From Chloroflexota bacterium (GTDB lineage: Bacteria; Chloroflexota; Anaerolineae; Promineifilales; Promineifilaceae): a stretch of DNA of 15,794 nt. Position numbers and translations under genes: made by a program. Position 1 is the first letter of the stretch; each line of letters begins with the position of its first letter. The DNA lies in NCBI GenBank assembly GCA_003519205.1, contig DOXE01000093.1, forward strand, positions 249 to 16,042, read 5' to 3'. Under the pieces are notes generated by a model. It was not told where the DNA came from. It did no database searches and saw only the letters and a program-made list of their open reading frames with translations. Positions 1 through 9,500 of this stretch are shown piece by piece.

Positions 1-780
1 CGACGCTTGCGTACCGCCTGTAAGCTGTTCGAAGCTTTTTTCGAAAACGGTTTACTAAATGATTATAGGCAGCGTTTTCGAAAATTTATGCGCCGGTTGG
101 GACGCTCGCGTGACAACGCGGTCTTTTTAACCAAGCTAAATCAGTACATTGAAGAAGCAACTGCCTCCGCCAAATTAACCCCTCAAGAATCAGTTACTCT
201 CAGAAAATTGAGTACCTACTGGGAAGCGAACAAGGCAGCGGCCGATGGGGAAGTGCGCCGTTTTCTGTCCAAAGGCAAATACCAGGCGTTTCTGTTAGAG
301 TTCGAATCTTTCACCAAGACGAGGGGCATGGGCGCGCAGGTTGCGGACGATCCTCTGGCTCCGACCAAAGTTAACCTTCTCGCACCCATTCTCATAAGTG
401 AGAAAGTGGCGGCTGTGCGGGCTTTTGATGCCTATCTTGACGATGCTCCGCTCGATCTTCTGCACGCGCTACGAATAAAACTCAAGGAGCTTCGTTATTC
501 TTTGGAATTCTTTCAGCCTGTAATGGGTCCTTCGGCGGCTGAAGCTATCGAAACGGTCAAGAAGTTGCTGATTCATCTGGGTGATATTAACGATGCGCGC
601 ATCCACCTAAAGATGATGGCTAGCGTGAAGGACGAGGATTTGAACACGGCCGTCGTCTTGTACCAACAAGCCAAAGAAAAAGAACTTTACGGGCTGACAA
701 AAGATCTTCCGTTGCTTTGGATTGAATTGGAGAATCCGGAGTGGCGAAACCAAGTGGCATTAGCTTTGGCTGCTATGTGA
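1..780 (+). CDS. CHAD-domain protein, 5' end missing
   Basis: This is the 3' part of a CHAD-domain gene. The frame is open from base 1, so the true start lies upstream of the window; a TTG at 7 falls inside the conserved RRLR motif and should not be read as the start. The 259 visible residues show the two marks of the fold: an N-terminal RRLRTACKLF helix and a second helix with H155, R158, R165 and Y166 in the pattern HxLRIxxKxLRYxxEFF. CHAD domains are alpha-helical, carry a basic His/Arg/Lys surface and bind inorganic polyphosphate. They often stand alone or follow a CYTH triphosphatase domain, and which applies here cannot be seen. No signal peptide or membrane segment is visible. The gene converges on the FtsZ paralog, with 18 bases between the stop codons and no clear terminator. 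The family call is good; the precise role is unknown. Confidence 0.85.
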   Translation, partial: RRLRTACKLFEAFFENGLLNDYRQRFRKFMRRLGRSRDNAVFLTKLNQYIEEATASAKLTPQESVTLRKLSTYWEANKAAADGEVRRFLSKGKYQAFLLEFESFTKTRGMGAQVADDPLAPTKVNLLAPILISEKVAAVRAFDAYLDDAPLDLLHALRIKLKELRYSLEFFQPVMGPSAAEAIETVKKLLIHLGDINDARIHLKMMASVKDEDLNTAVVLYQQAKEKELYGLTKDLPLLWIELENPEWRNQVALALAAM

Positions 781-798
781 GGTTAACAGGTTGAAGAT

Positions 799-1869
799 CT
801 AGTCCTTGACGATGGCGTCCGTATTTGGGAATGGGACTGGCTCCAATTGCCATGTCCGTTTTCTGGTTTCAGTCCTAATCAAATCGCGTAAACCTTCGCC
901 GGCTGGACGAGTCTCACCAGCAAAAGTGAAGCCGGTGGCAATAACAGTTATTCTCATTTCACCTGACAAGGCCGGATTGACGGCCGCACCGAAGATCACG
1001 TTGGCGTCGTTATGGGCTCGTCGAGTGATGATCTCAGCCGCTTGCTCAACTTCCAGAAGACTCATATCTGCTCCGCCACTCAAGTTAAATAAAATGCCAT
1101 GGGCGCCATCGATGGTGATGCCCAATAAATCAGAGTGGGTAGCTTGCTCGGCCGCTCGCCTGGCGCGGTCTTTACCACTGGCCTGACCGGTGGCGATGAC
1201 AGCCCCACCACCTTCAGACACAATTGCCCGCACGTCGGCAAAATCAACGTTTATCAGCCCTGATTGATTGACCAAATCGCTGATTCCTCGAACGCTCTGT
1301 TTCCAGACAGCCTGAGCTATGCGATATGTTTCATGAAAGCCGATAGTTCCCCCTGAATATTGCAATAGCCTTTCGTTGGGTATGACGATTAGGGTATCGG
1401 TCCAGATTCTAAGTTGTGCGACCCCCTGACGGGCCGTGATAATCCTCCCTTCATCTTCGAAAGGAAAAGGATAGGTGACGATGCCGATCACCAGCGCTCC
1501 CAATCTTTTTGCAATCTGGGCCACAACTGGTGCCCCACCCGTTCCTGTGCCACCCCCCAATCCGGCAATGATAAACACCAGATCAGAGCCATAAAGGGCG
1601 TTGTTAATAGCCTCTACAGAGCCCAATGCTGCCTTGCGGCCGCGTTCTGCATTGCCGCCGGTGCCATCGACATCTGCCGCCACTTTACCAATACGAATGT
1701 GGAGGGGTGCTCTGGATTCCTTAACAGATATTGCGTCTGTATCGATGGTTAAGTATTCAACACCACGGTCATTTTCGACCATCATGCCATTAATGGCAGT
1801 TCTACCACCACTACCGATACCTACGACGCGGATACGCGCCAACTGTGGTGAATTTTCTCTTCTTTGCAT
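799..1869 (-). CDS. FtsZ paralog without C-terminal conserved peptide
   Basis: A 356-residue FtsZ/tubulin-family GTPase. The numbering falls in register with E. coli FtsZ. The GGGTGTG signature is at residues 105-111, E138 and R142 of the T5 region are kept, N165 is kept, and the T7 loop NVDFADVR (207-214) retains both catalytic acids D209 and D212. Differences from the neighbouring canonical copy are G20 to S and N24 to T in the T1 loop, and D186-D187 to Q186-A187 at the start of helix H7, where FtsZ contacts the guanine base. The C-terminus is short, ends in [12 protein letters not shown] and has no IPAFLRRR-type peptide, so binding of FtsA/SepF-type partners is not expected. ATG at 1869 is the first usable start, because an in-frame TAG lies two codons upstream; the ribosome site is weak. 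The gene lies 125 bases downstream of ftsZ in the same direction. A regulatory or co-polymerising role is inference. Confidence 0.95.
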   Translation of the reverse strand: MQRRENSPQLARIRVVGIGSGGRTAINGMMVENDRGVEYLTIDTDAISVKESRAPLHIRIGKVAADVDGTGGNAERGRKAALGSVEAINNALYGSDLVFIIAGLGGGTGTGGAPVVAQIAKRLGALVIGIVTYPFPFEDEGRIITARQGVAQLRIWTDTLIVIPNERLLQYSGGTIGFHETYRIAQAVWKQSVRGISDLVNQSGLINVDFADVRAIVSEGGGAVIATGQASGKDRARRAAEQATHSDLLGITIDGAHGILFNLSGGADMSLLEVEQAAEIITRRAHNDANVIFGAAVNPALSGEMRITVIATGFTFAGETRPAGEGLRDLIRTETRKRTWQLEPVPFPNTDAIVKD

Positions 1870-1905
1870 CGTCTAACAGATGCGGCATAGCCCCTTAATA
1901 AGGAT

Positions 1906-1935
1906 TGCTCCCTCTGCCAGGTGACAGAGGGAGCA
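1906..1935 (-). terminator. Perfect 11-bp stem-loop between the two ftsZ genes
   Basis: The arms are TGCTCCCTCTG at 1906-1916 and CAGAGGGAGCA at 1925-1935, perfectly complementary, with an 8-base loop. The hairpin lies 59 bases past the stop codon of ftsZ and 36 bases before the paralog start. On the ftsZ transcript it is followed by ATCCTTATT, which is only mildly U-rich, so it may terminate partly, act as an attenuator, or stabilise the upstream message and set the ratio of the two FtsZ proteins. A second small palindrome, CCTTAATAAGG, follows at 1893-1903. Confidence 0.55.
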
Positions 1936-1994
1936 CGCAGAGGGGATGTAAATAAAGATGAGAGCGTTCTTGGTTCTTCTGCATTTAGGTGCGT

Positions 1995-3113
1995 CTAGCG
2001 CCGGCGAAGGAAGGCCGGGATCGCCAGGTCATTTTGGGCAAAATTCGGCCGCGCCCAGGCACTTTGCCCAGTAGACCGCTTTGAAGGCGATGAAACCGTT
2101 CCATTCCCTTTGGCCGACGCTTCTTGAACCTCCCGTCGCTCCACCATATGTTGTAGCGGTTCCGAGCTATCAAACCCGGTTGCCACAACGGTAATCCGAA
2201 TTTTATTATGCATATTCTCGTCCACAACCGCCCCGAAGATCACGTTGGCATCAGGGTGTGTGGTTTCCCGGACGATTGATGCAGCATCGTACACTTCGAA
2301 CAGGGTCAAATCGGGGCCACCGGTGACGTTAAAAAGTATACCCTTGGCGCCGTCGATGGTAATGTCTAATAAGTTAGAACCGATTGCCTGTTCAGCCGCG
2401 ATTCGCGCTCTATCCTCTCCTGTTCCCTCGCCAACCGCCATAAGCGCCGCCCCCCCTTGTGCCATTATCGCTTTGACGTCGGCAAAATCGAGATTAATTA
2501 ACCCTGGGACTGTAATCAGTTCACTGATGCCTTGTATACCCTGGCGCAGAAAATCATCGGCTAAGGCAAATGACTCCGTCAAATTCATGCGCCTATCGGT
2601 CATTTCTAACAGACGGTCATTGGGTATAACAATTAATGTGTCGACTTCCTCTCTTAGCTTGTCGATCCCTTCCTTTGCCACGGCTGCCCGCCGGGTTCCT
2701 TCGAAGAAAAATGGTTTTGTCACCACGCCAATGGTAAGCGCGCCCTGTTCGCGAGCTTCTCTGGCGACCACTGGAGCCCCTCCTGTTCCAGTACCGCCCC
2801 CCATCCCCGCGGTGACAAAAACCATATCGGCACCTTTGACCATCTCATAAATCTGATCGATCGACTCGGCGGCCGCCTTTTCGCCGATGGCTGGATCTCC
2901 TCCAGAACCAAGCCCCCGCGTGGTATTTTCTCCTATCCGCAAACGGATAGGAGCACTGGATCGAATCAACGCTTGGCCATCGGTATTCAGAGAAACGAAG
3001 TCCACTCCGCGCAGACCGGCGTTAATCATTCGGTCGACAGCATTACTGCCCCCTCCTCCAACTCCGATAACTCGGATGACAGCAAGGCCGTCAAGTTCAG
3101 GTGCTCTTTGCAT
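1995..3113 (-). CDS. ftsZ: Cell division protein FtsZ
   Basis: A canonical 372-residue FtsZ, the tubulin-like GTPase that assembles into the cytokinetic ring. It shows the T1 loop GVGGGGSNAV (17-26), the GGGTGTG signature (105-111), E138/R142, N165, F182, D186-D187, the T7 loop NLDFADVK (207-214) with D209 and D212, a Ser/Gln-rich linker of about 45 residues, and the conserved C-terminal peptide NDLAIPAFLRRR (361-372) that binds membrane anchors such as FtsA or SepF. The start is ATG at 3113: GGAG sits seven bases upstream, and a possible TTG at 3131 would place the ribosome site inside the gene. It is the first gene of a two-gene minus-strand unit with the FtsZ paralog. No ftsA, ftsQ or mur genes are adjacent, so it lies outside a classical dcw cluster. 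The identification is very secure. Confidence 0.98.
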   Translation of the reverse strand: MQRAPELDGLAVIRVIGVGGGGSNAVDRMINAGLRGVDFVSLNTDGQALIRSSAPIRLRIGENTTRGLGSGGDPAIGEKAAAESIDQIYEMVKGADMVFVTAGMGGGTGTGGAPVVAREAREQGALTIGVVTKPFFFEGTRRAAVAKEGIDKLREEVDTLIVIPNDRLLEMTDRRMNLTESFALADDFLRQGIQGISELITVPGLINLDFADVKAIMAQGGAALMAVGEGTGEDRARIAAEQAIGSNLLDITIDGAKGILFNVTGGPDLTLFEVYDAASIVRETTHPDANVIFGAVVDENMHNKIRITVVATGFDSSEPLQHMVERREVQEASAKGNGTVSSPSKRSTGQSAWARPNFAQNDLAIPAFLRRR

Positions 3114-3294
3114 GACGATACTCCAAATCAAGAACTAAGAATTTACGATAAGAGCGGAATGCGAGGCTTGTTCAAGGTCAAGACAAAGTAGCTGAACGCC
3201 GTTTTAGCCCATGCAGTTGGCCGTCGTCAATAACGCCCAGTTTCGAGGCGCATCAGATGCATGAGAGCCTGCACACCGCAACCGAAATTATTCA

Positions 3295-3300
3295 ATTATA
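3295..3300 (-). promoter_or_regulatory. Possible ftsZ -10 element TATAAT
   Basis: A perfect TATAAT on the minus strand inside an AT-rich patch, about 180 bases upstream of the ftsZ start codon. No good -35 is found 16-18 bases upstream (the best is CGATGG), so the call is weak. An alternative nearer the gene is the pair TTGACC/TTGAAC at 3170-3181, which has no convincing -10. Confidence 0.3.
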
Positions 3301-3396
3301 GATACTACGCCATGATACCATCGTTACCTTACATTTGGACTCCCCTCCTGTCAATAGGCCAAAAGGCATAGGTGACTGCCCCTAACCACAGTAACC

Positions 3397-3425
3397 TTGA
3401 CATAGTGTGGCTTTCCTTGTAATGT
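3397..3425 (+). promoter_or_regulatory. Sigma-70-type promoter for the giant NTPase-TPR gene
   Basis: Consensus -35 TTGACA at 3397-3402, a 17-base spacer, and TAATGT at 3420-3425, which keeps the TAxxxT core of a -10. Transcription would start near 3432, leaving a leader of about 146 bases before the ATG at 3578. That long leader contains the terminator-like hairpin at 3481-3515. The -35 is excellent and the -10 is modest. Confidence 0.5.
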
Positions 3426-3537
3426 ATGGGCGGATTTTCGTAGTGAAGTACCAACAATTGGATAGCAATCTTCGTGCCGTAATTAGGGAGAGACGTTCTC
3501 CCGAATTTTTGCATTTTTAGCGAGTAGGTCCGCCCAT
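3426..3537 (+). repeat. Long-range 9-bp inverted repeat bracketing the leader hairpins
   Basis: ATGGGCGGA at 3426-3434 is the perfect reverse complement of TCCGCCCAT at 3529-3537. With G-U pairs the helix extends inward by about three more (3435-3437 with 3526-3528). Inside it lie a small hairpin CCAA/TTGG (3451-3454 with 3458-3461) flanked by GAAG/CTTC (3445-3448 with 3470-3473), and then the strong hairpin at 3481-3507. Together these draw a closed multi-helix RNA fold. A start site at 3432 would remove most of the 5' arm, so the fold needs a start further upstream, or the repeat acts at the DNA level. Confidence 0.4.
3481..3515 (+). terminator. Intrinsic-terminator-like hairpin in the leader of the giant gene
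   Basis: GGGAGA (3486-3491) pairs with TCTCCC (3497-3502) around a 5-base loop. After one A-G mismatch, AATT (3481-3484) pairs with AATT (3504-3507). The 3' side runs directly into TTTTT, GCA, TTTTT, the pattern of a Rho-independent terminator on the plus strand only. No plus-strand gene precedes it, so it would either attenuate the giant gene or end a short RNA of roughly 80 bases. Confidence 0.55.
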
Positions 3538-3577
3538 GGCCTATTTTTGATCATCTTGCAGCGAGTTGGAGTATGCG

Positions 3578-6500
3578 ATGCCGGACCAAACCATTATGGT
3601 TGACGATAAGCTCTTCGTCGGCCGAGTAGAAGAACAAAAACAATTTCGCGCCGCACTTGACGAGGTGTTGGATCCACCACCAAAAGAGCGACTACCATAT
3701 GTCGTCCTACTTTACGGAGATGGGGGTACCGGCAAGACGACATTGGCCAAAAGGTTTAGGGATATCGCTCAGAGGGAAGCCCCATACGTTGGTAAGTTCC
3801 AGGTCTTATGGCTCGATTGGGAGGATGAACGAAAGAAGTTCCCTGGACTTCAAGTGGGTCGTGAACAGATAAGTCCTGACACCGTCTTCAAAGTTATCCA
3901 TGCAACCTCCATTCGCAATAAATGGGGGCGGCAATTCGTCGCTTATCGCAAAGCGGTTAGTAAACGTGAAGAGGCGGCCAAGAAAGTTGCCGAAGCCATA
4001 ACCGCCGATAACGATTGGGATGAGCTGGCCATCCTTCGCAGTTTGAGCGTTGATGCCCTGGCCAAGATCGTGCGCACCCGCCTGCCGATGATCGGCGATA
4101 CAGGTGAGGATATCGTCGAAGCATTTCTTGAAGCCGGTATTACTTTAGGCGCTGACCAGGCCGCCAAATTGAGGCGAGCTATCGAAACTCAGTTACGGGC
4201 CCATTTGAAGCCCGATCATTACGATTATTTTTTAAATCCTTATGAACAACTCGCCCTGGCGCTGGCTCGAGGCCTCAATAGAGTAGCCAAGAACCAACCT
4301 ATGCTGGTCGTCCTGGACTCATACGAGATCGTTGATCGGGACGATATCTGGGTGCGGGCGGTAACCAGAGCCGCTGGTCCACAGGTGATATGGATTATCA
4401 GCGGCCGAAATGACCTGGTCGAAAGTCGTCAATTTGGATCAGAGTATTTTAAAGGTTATGCCGACGATAGCCCTCGCAGGCTGTTGGAATATAACATGCT
4501 GCCCCTGGCTATCGAGGATATTCGCACCTATTTTGAATACAACGCACCTGAGCATGAGCTAGACGACACTGTGATAGAAGCAATCAGCCGGGTGACGAGG
4601 GGTATTCCTTTAGCCGTCAAGGAGGCTGCGGACATATTAAAGGCTGGTGTTTCGCTAGAAGAGATCGTCGGCGATGGTCATGACTTGTACGGCAGTGGTC
4701 AAATCGTTCAGAAAATGACCGACCGGTATATGCAACATGTCGTCGCCGAGTCAGACAAACAAGCATTATTCGCCCTGGCTTTGGCCGGTGGCGACGTCGA
4801 CCTCCTCCGAGCGATGCTTCAACCAAGTGATGGTGGCACTTTTGATCTAGAGGAACTGCTTCGCCGATTGGAAAGAGACTATGCCTCTGTCCACGCCGAT
4901 CGCGCCCGATTGCATGACGATCCAGCCGTTTTCTTCCGGGAGTTTTTGCAGGCCGAAGTGCGGCGCACCAGCGACCGGGTTAAAGAATTAAACTTGCGCG
5001 CCGTCGAAGCGTTGAAAGAACGTCTGGCAACCCATGAAGCTGAATTACCCTTAATCGAGAGTCGTTGCCAAGACGATTATTGGGCGAAAGCGGCCTTGGA
5101 CCTTACCCACTATCTTTTCTGGGTGGATGAGACTCAGGCCTGGCATTGGGCGGTGCCCAGATACGTTGAAGCAATGGCTTATAACCGCGATCTTCTAAAT
5201 GGCATGGTGGAGATTATCAGCGAATGGAAAGGCCTAAGTGAAAGCACAGAACGACTCTATGGTGTCCTAAAAGCGGGTCATGAAGACGGGCAAGCCTTGC
5301 TAAAAGTGCTGACTAAATTAGATGAGCGGGGTTGGTTGGACGGCGAAAATGCGGCCGAGCGAAAGGCAATTTTAGGCTTGCTTCAAGGCAACCAACAGCT
5401 TCGCGAGGGTCAATTCAGCGCCGCCCAAGAGTGGTTCGAACGCGTAGAAGCCAGTTTGCCACCCGAAGGCAAGCAACTGAAGGTCCAACTAGCCGATGCT
5501 TATGAGCTTTTGGCCCATCGTCTATTGTGGCCAGACGATCGCTACAACCCTGTCTATAACGTCACGGCCGATGAGATCTTAAACCGGATCGTAAACTGGT
5601 ACCCTGACCGAAATTACGCCTGGTTCCTGAAAGGTGTAAACCTGGGAGCGGGAGAACAATATGATGAGGCGATCACCGCCTTGCAGCAAGCAATTAGCTT
5701 CAACCCGCAACACGCGGCTGCTCACACGGCTTTAGGCAATATTTACAAAGCTTTGGGCAGGCACGATGAAGCCCGCGCTGCTTTTGACCAAGCCCTTAAC
5801 GTCGATCCAGCTTCGGCTTCGAGCCATGGCGGTATGGGCGCTGTTCTCCAGGCGATGGGCAACTCACAAGAGGCCATAACAGCTTACGAACGAGCCATTG
5901 AACAAGACGAAAAATATGTCAATGCTCGGATAGGGCTAAGCCAAATGTATCTGCTCTCCGGTCGCAGTGACGAGGCTTTGAGGATCTTGCAAGAGGCAGA
6001 GTCGATATCCCCAGATAATGCCGGTCTCCAGAATGCCCTTGGCGATGCTTACCTCGCAGCCGGTCAGACAGAGAAAGCTGTCGCCAGCTACCAGAAGGCG
6101 ATAGAAATCGACCCCAACTGCACGGATGCATATTGTGGTATGGGTAATGCTTACCAGGTGAATGGACGGCCCGAATCGGCGTCCATTGCCTTTGAGCGGG
6201 CCATCGAAATAGCCCCTACATCGAGTGCACCTTACGCCGGTCTTGGCGAGCTCTTGGCCGATGCCGGCCAATATGATCAAGCTATCAACGCTTTCCAACA
6301 AGCAATTCAGCTCGGCGATTCCAGCGCCAAGATTTACGATCGCCTGGCCCAAGCCCACCGCGCTAGTGGAAATTACCAAGCAGCCCTTGAAGCCCACCAA
6401 AATGCTATGAGCCTCGATCCCAACCATACATATTCTAAAGAGAACCTGGGCCAAATCTATATGGCCTTAGGTCATTACGATGATGCACTTTCCGCTTATG

Positions 6501-9500
6501 AAGAGGCGGTGAAGGCCAACGAAGACGGACCCGAACCGTTTACCGGACTCGGCGACGCTTTGTACGCGCTCAAAAATTATGACCAAGCATTAGATGCCTA
6601 CCAGAAGGCTTCCCAATATGATCCCGATTATGCACCGGCTTATCGAGGTTTAGGCAATGTTTATCGCGCACTCGGATTATTGGACAAGGCCCTTCCGGCA
6701 TTTTGGCGAGCCGTCGAGCTAGATCCGACGGAACCAAGCATCCAAGTTGGGTTAGGTGACGCTTACGTTGATGCAAACCAGTATAAGAAAGCCATCGCCG
6801 CCTACCAACGAGCGCTAGAGTTAGCGCCAGACAATGCGCGGGCGCACAAGGGATTGGGCGACGTTTATCTCGAGCTCAATATGCCCAATGCTGCCAGGGA
6901 GGCTTATGAAAATGCGATCAGTCATGACCCTGAATATGCTGCTGCCTACGATGGACTGGGAAATACCCTGATTCAGTTGCGACAGTTTCGGCAGGCAATG
7001 AGAACATTCCGGCAAGCCATCAAGTTCGGACCTAACGACCCTGCCCCCCATGTAAGCCTCGGCCGATTATACACCCAGCATAACCGCCATGAAGAAGCCG
7101 ATGCTGCCCTGCAAAAAGCCATCGAGCTCGATCCCGAGAGTGCTGAGGGTTTCGAGGCTCTGGGTGACCTGAAATTCGCCCAAGGAGAGATGGTTGAAGC
7201 CATCACCGCCTATCAAAAAGTACTCGATCTATCGTCCGATTATGCCGGTGCCTACAATAAATTGGGCAAGATCTACGACATACTTGGACGAACCGGCGAA
7301 GCCGTAAACTCTTACCAACAGGCACTGGCACTGAATCTGAAAGATCCGGTGGCCTATTCCGGGCTCGGAAACGTTTATTTAACCCTGGAGCAACCAGAAG
7401 AGGCGTTGCATGCCTTCAAGCAGGCAATAAAGATCGACCCTTATTATCTTGAAGCACACCTGGGGCTCGGCCGGGCCTATACTGGTCTGGAGGAGTCTGA
7501 AAAGGCTTTACTCGCCTATGAGCGCGCTCATGAACTTGATAGCCAGGACGCCATTGTTCACCATGGATTAGGCAGCGTCTACCAACAATTAGGCCGGATT
7601 GGCGATGCGGAGAAAGCGTATAAAAAAGCGACTGAGCTTAGTCCCGAATGGTTTGTGCCTCATAGCAGTTTAGGCCAATTATACGCGTCAATTGACCGTG
7701 ATGAAGAAGCGATGAGCAGCTACCAAAATTCCCTGAAGCTAGATTCTGGTCAGGCCACTCCGCATAGTGGATTGGCCAGTATTTACCATAAAATGAACCG
7801 GCCGCAAGAAGCTTTGGCGGCTTTCAAATTGGCGATCGAGCTTGATGCCAGTGACGCTAATGCTTATGCAGGTCTGGGGGACGTCCAACGACGGCTCGGA
7901 GCAAATTCGGAGGCTATTACCTCTTATCTGCAATCACTTGAACTCAAGCCGTCGAATGCCGAGGTATATAAGGGCTTGGCAATGTCTTATGCTGCTATTG
8001 GCGAGTTGAATAAAGCCAAGGAATCATACCAGAGGGCATTAGAGATCAAACCGGATTGGCCTGAAGCCCTGGCCGGGCTGGCCTCTACTTATGTAAAGTT
8101 AAGCCGGCCGCAAGATGCAGTGAAGGCTTACGAGCGCACCCTGGCTCTTGATCCAAACTATCCCCTCTTTCACCGGCAGCTCGCCGAACAGTATTTGTCT
8201 CTTGGCAAGCTTGAACAAGCGCTCAACACATTCCAAAAGGCGATCCAGGATGATCCAGAAGATGCCTTTGCTTATCATGGCCTGGGCAATGTTTATATTG
8301 CCCTTGGGCGCAACGACGAAGCAGAAGAGGCTTTTAGGGCCGCGGCCGAGCGATCACCTGATAGCTCCGAGGTGCAACGAGGGCTTGGCAATGTATACAT
8401 AGCAACTGGGCGCCATGAAGAGGCATTCGCCGCATATGAGGCGGCAATTGCACGTGACAGTTCCGATGCCTCGGCGCATTGTGGTATGGGCGATGCTTAT
8501 CTTGCTGCCAACCGGTATCAGGACGCCTTAAACTCTTATCAAAATGCCCTGTCCATCCAACCACAAATGGCAGCCGCCCATCGGGGGATTGGCAAAGTGT
8601 ATCAAGCACTAGACCGGCCGGGCGAAGCCAAAAAAAGTTATGAACAAGCCTTAGATTTAGACCCATCATCCGTATCTTTGACCGATTTAGGCGATTTATA
8701 TGCTGCTCTGGGCCGTCTGGATGGTGCGGTTAATGCCTATCAACAAGTTCTTGTCGAAGATGAACATGCTGTCGATGCTCTTAACGGTATGGGCGATATC
8801 CATTTTGCCCAGAATAATTTGCATAAGGCCGGGGAAGCCTATCGTAAGGCATTAGAATCTTATCCCCCTCGACCTAGATCATATATCGGATTGGGAAATG
8901 TGGAGGCAGCCCAAGGCAACTATCGGCGGGCTCTGGCTGCTTTTTGGCAGGCATTAAACCTGGACCCCGACAATGTGGCGGCCTTAAAAGGGGCAGGCTT
9001 AGCCTGCGCAGCCCAGAATAATCACGAGCGTTCGCTCAAGGCTTTTCAGCGGGCGGTGGATCTGGCACCGGAAGATGCAGTCGCACACGAAGGTCTGGGT
9101 AACGCGCATATTGCAATGGGGCATTTTGCCGAAGCAGAAGCTGCCTACAAGCATGCCATAACGTTGGATAAAAATTCTGCATCTGCATTGAGCAGCCTGG
9201 GACGAGCATTGACCCATCGTAACCAACCAGAAGCAGCCATCGAGGCTTTCGAGCAAGCCATTGAGTTAAACCCAACCGAGGCTAATGCACATTATGGCTA
9301 TGCGCGGGCACTTGCAGAATTAGGCCGCCACCAGGAAGCAGCCGCTGGATTTCGCCGCACCCTGGAACTCGATCCCGACAATCGGATGGCTTCCCTAAGA
9401 TTAGGGAAAGCGTGCCTTGCTCTGGGCCAATGTGATGAGGCAGTTGAAGCAGCCGAAAGAGCCAAGGAACTCGGCCAGGATTCAAGCGATCTACACATCT

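Larger units (their letters stand above)
3114..3577. other. Gene-free divergent intergenic region
   Basis: 464 bases between the start codons of ftsZ (minus) and the giant NTPase-TPR gene (plus). I see no credible coding sequence. It holds a possible minus-strand -10, a plus-strand TTGACA promoter, a nested set of inverted repeats with a T-rich tail, and a GCATCAGATGC palindrome at 3250-3260. The short minus-strand frame at 3329-3514 lacks a ribosome site and overlaps the hairpin. The region is visibly more AT-rich than the flanking genes around 3281-3310 and 3480-3550. Confidence 0.7.

Noticed and set aside
2245..2850. 201-codon plus-strand frame opposite ftsZ
   Set aside because: It is antisense to conserved FtsZ codons and has a low-complexity Ser/Pro/Ala composition expected of a shadow frame.
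3329..3514. 61-codon minus-strand frame in the intergenic region
   Set aside because: No ribosome site before its ATG, no family resemblance, and it overlaps the leader hairpin and promoter of the giant gene.
3566..3577. Upstream TTG start for the giant gene (and TTG at 3131 for ftsZ)
   Set aside because: In both cases the GGAG ribosome site lies between the TTG and the ATG, at proper spacing for the ATG.
5936..6454. 172-codon minus-strand frame inside the TPR gene, and a similar one at 9282-9800
   Set aside because: Both lie antisense to the TPR array and owe their openness to its codon bias; no start signals or recognisable domains.
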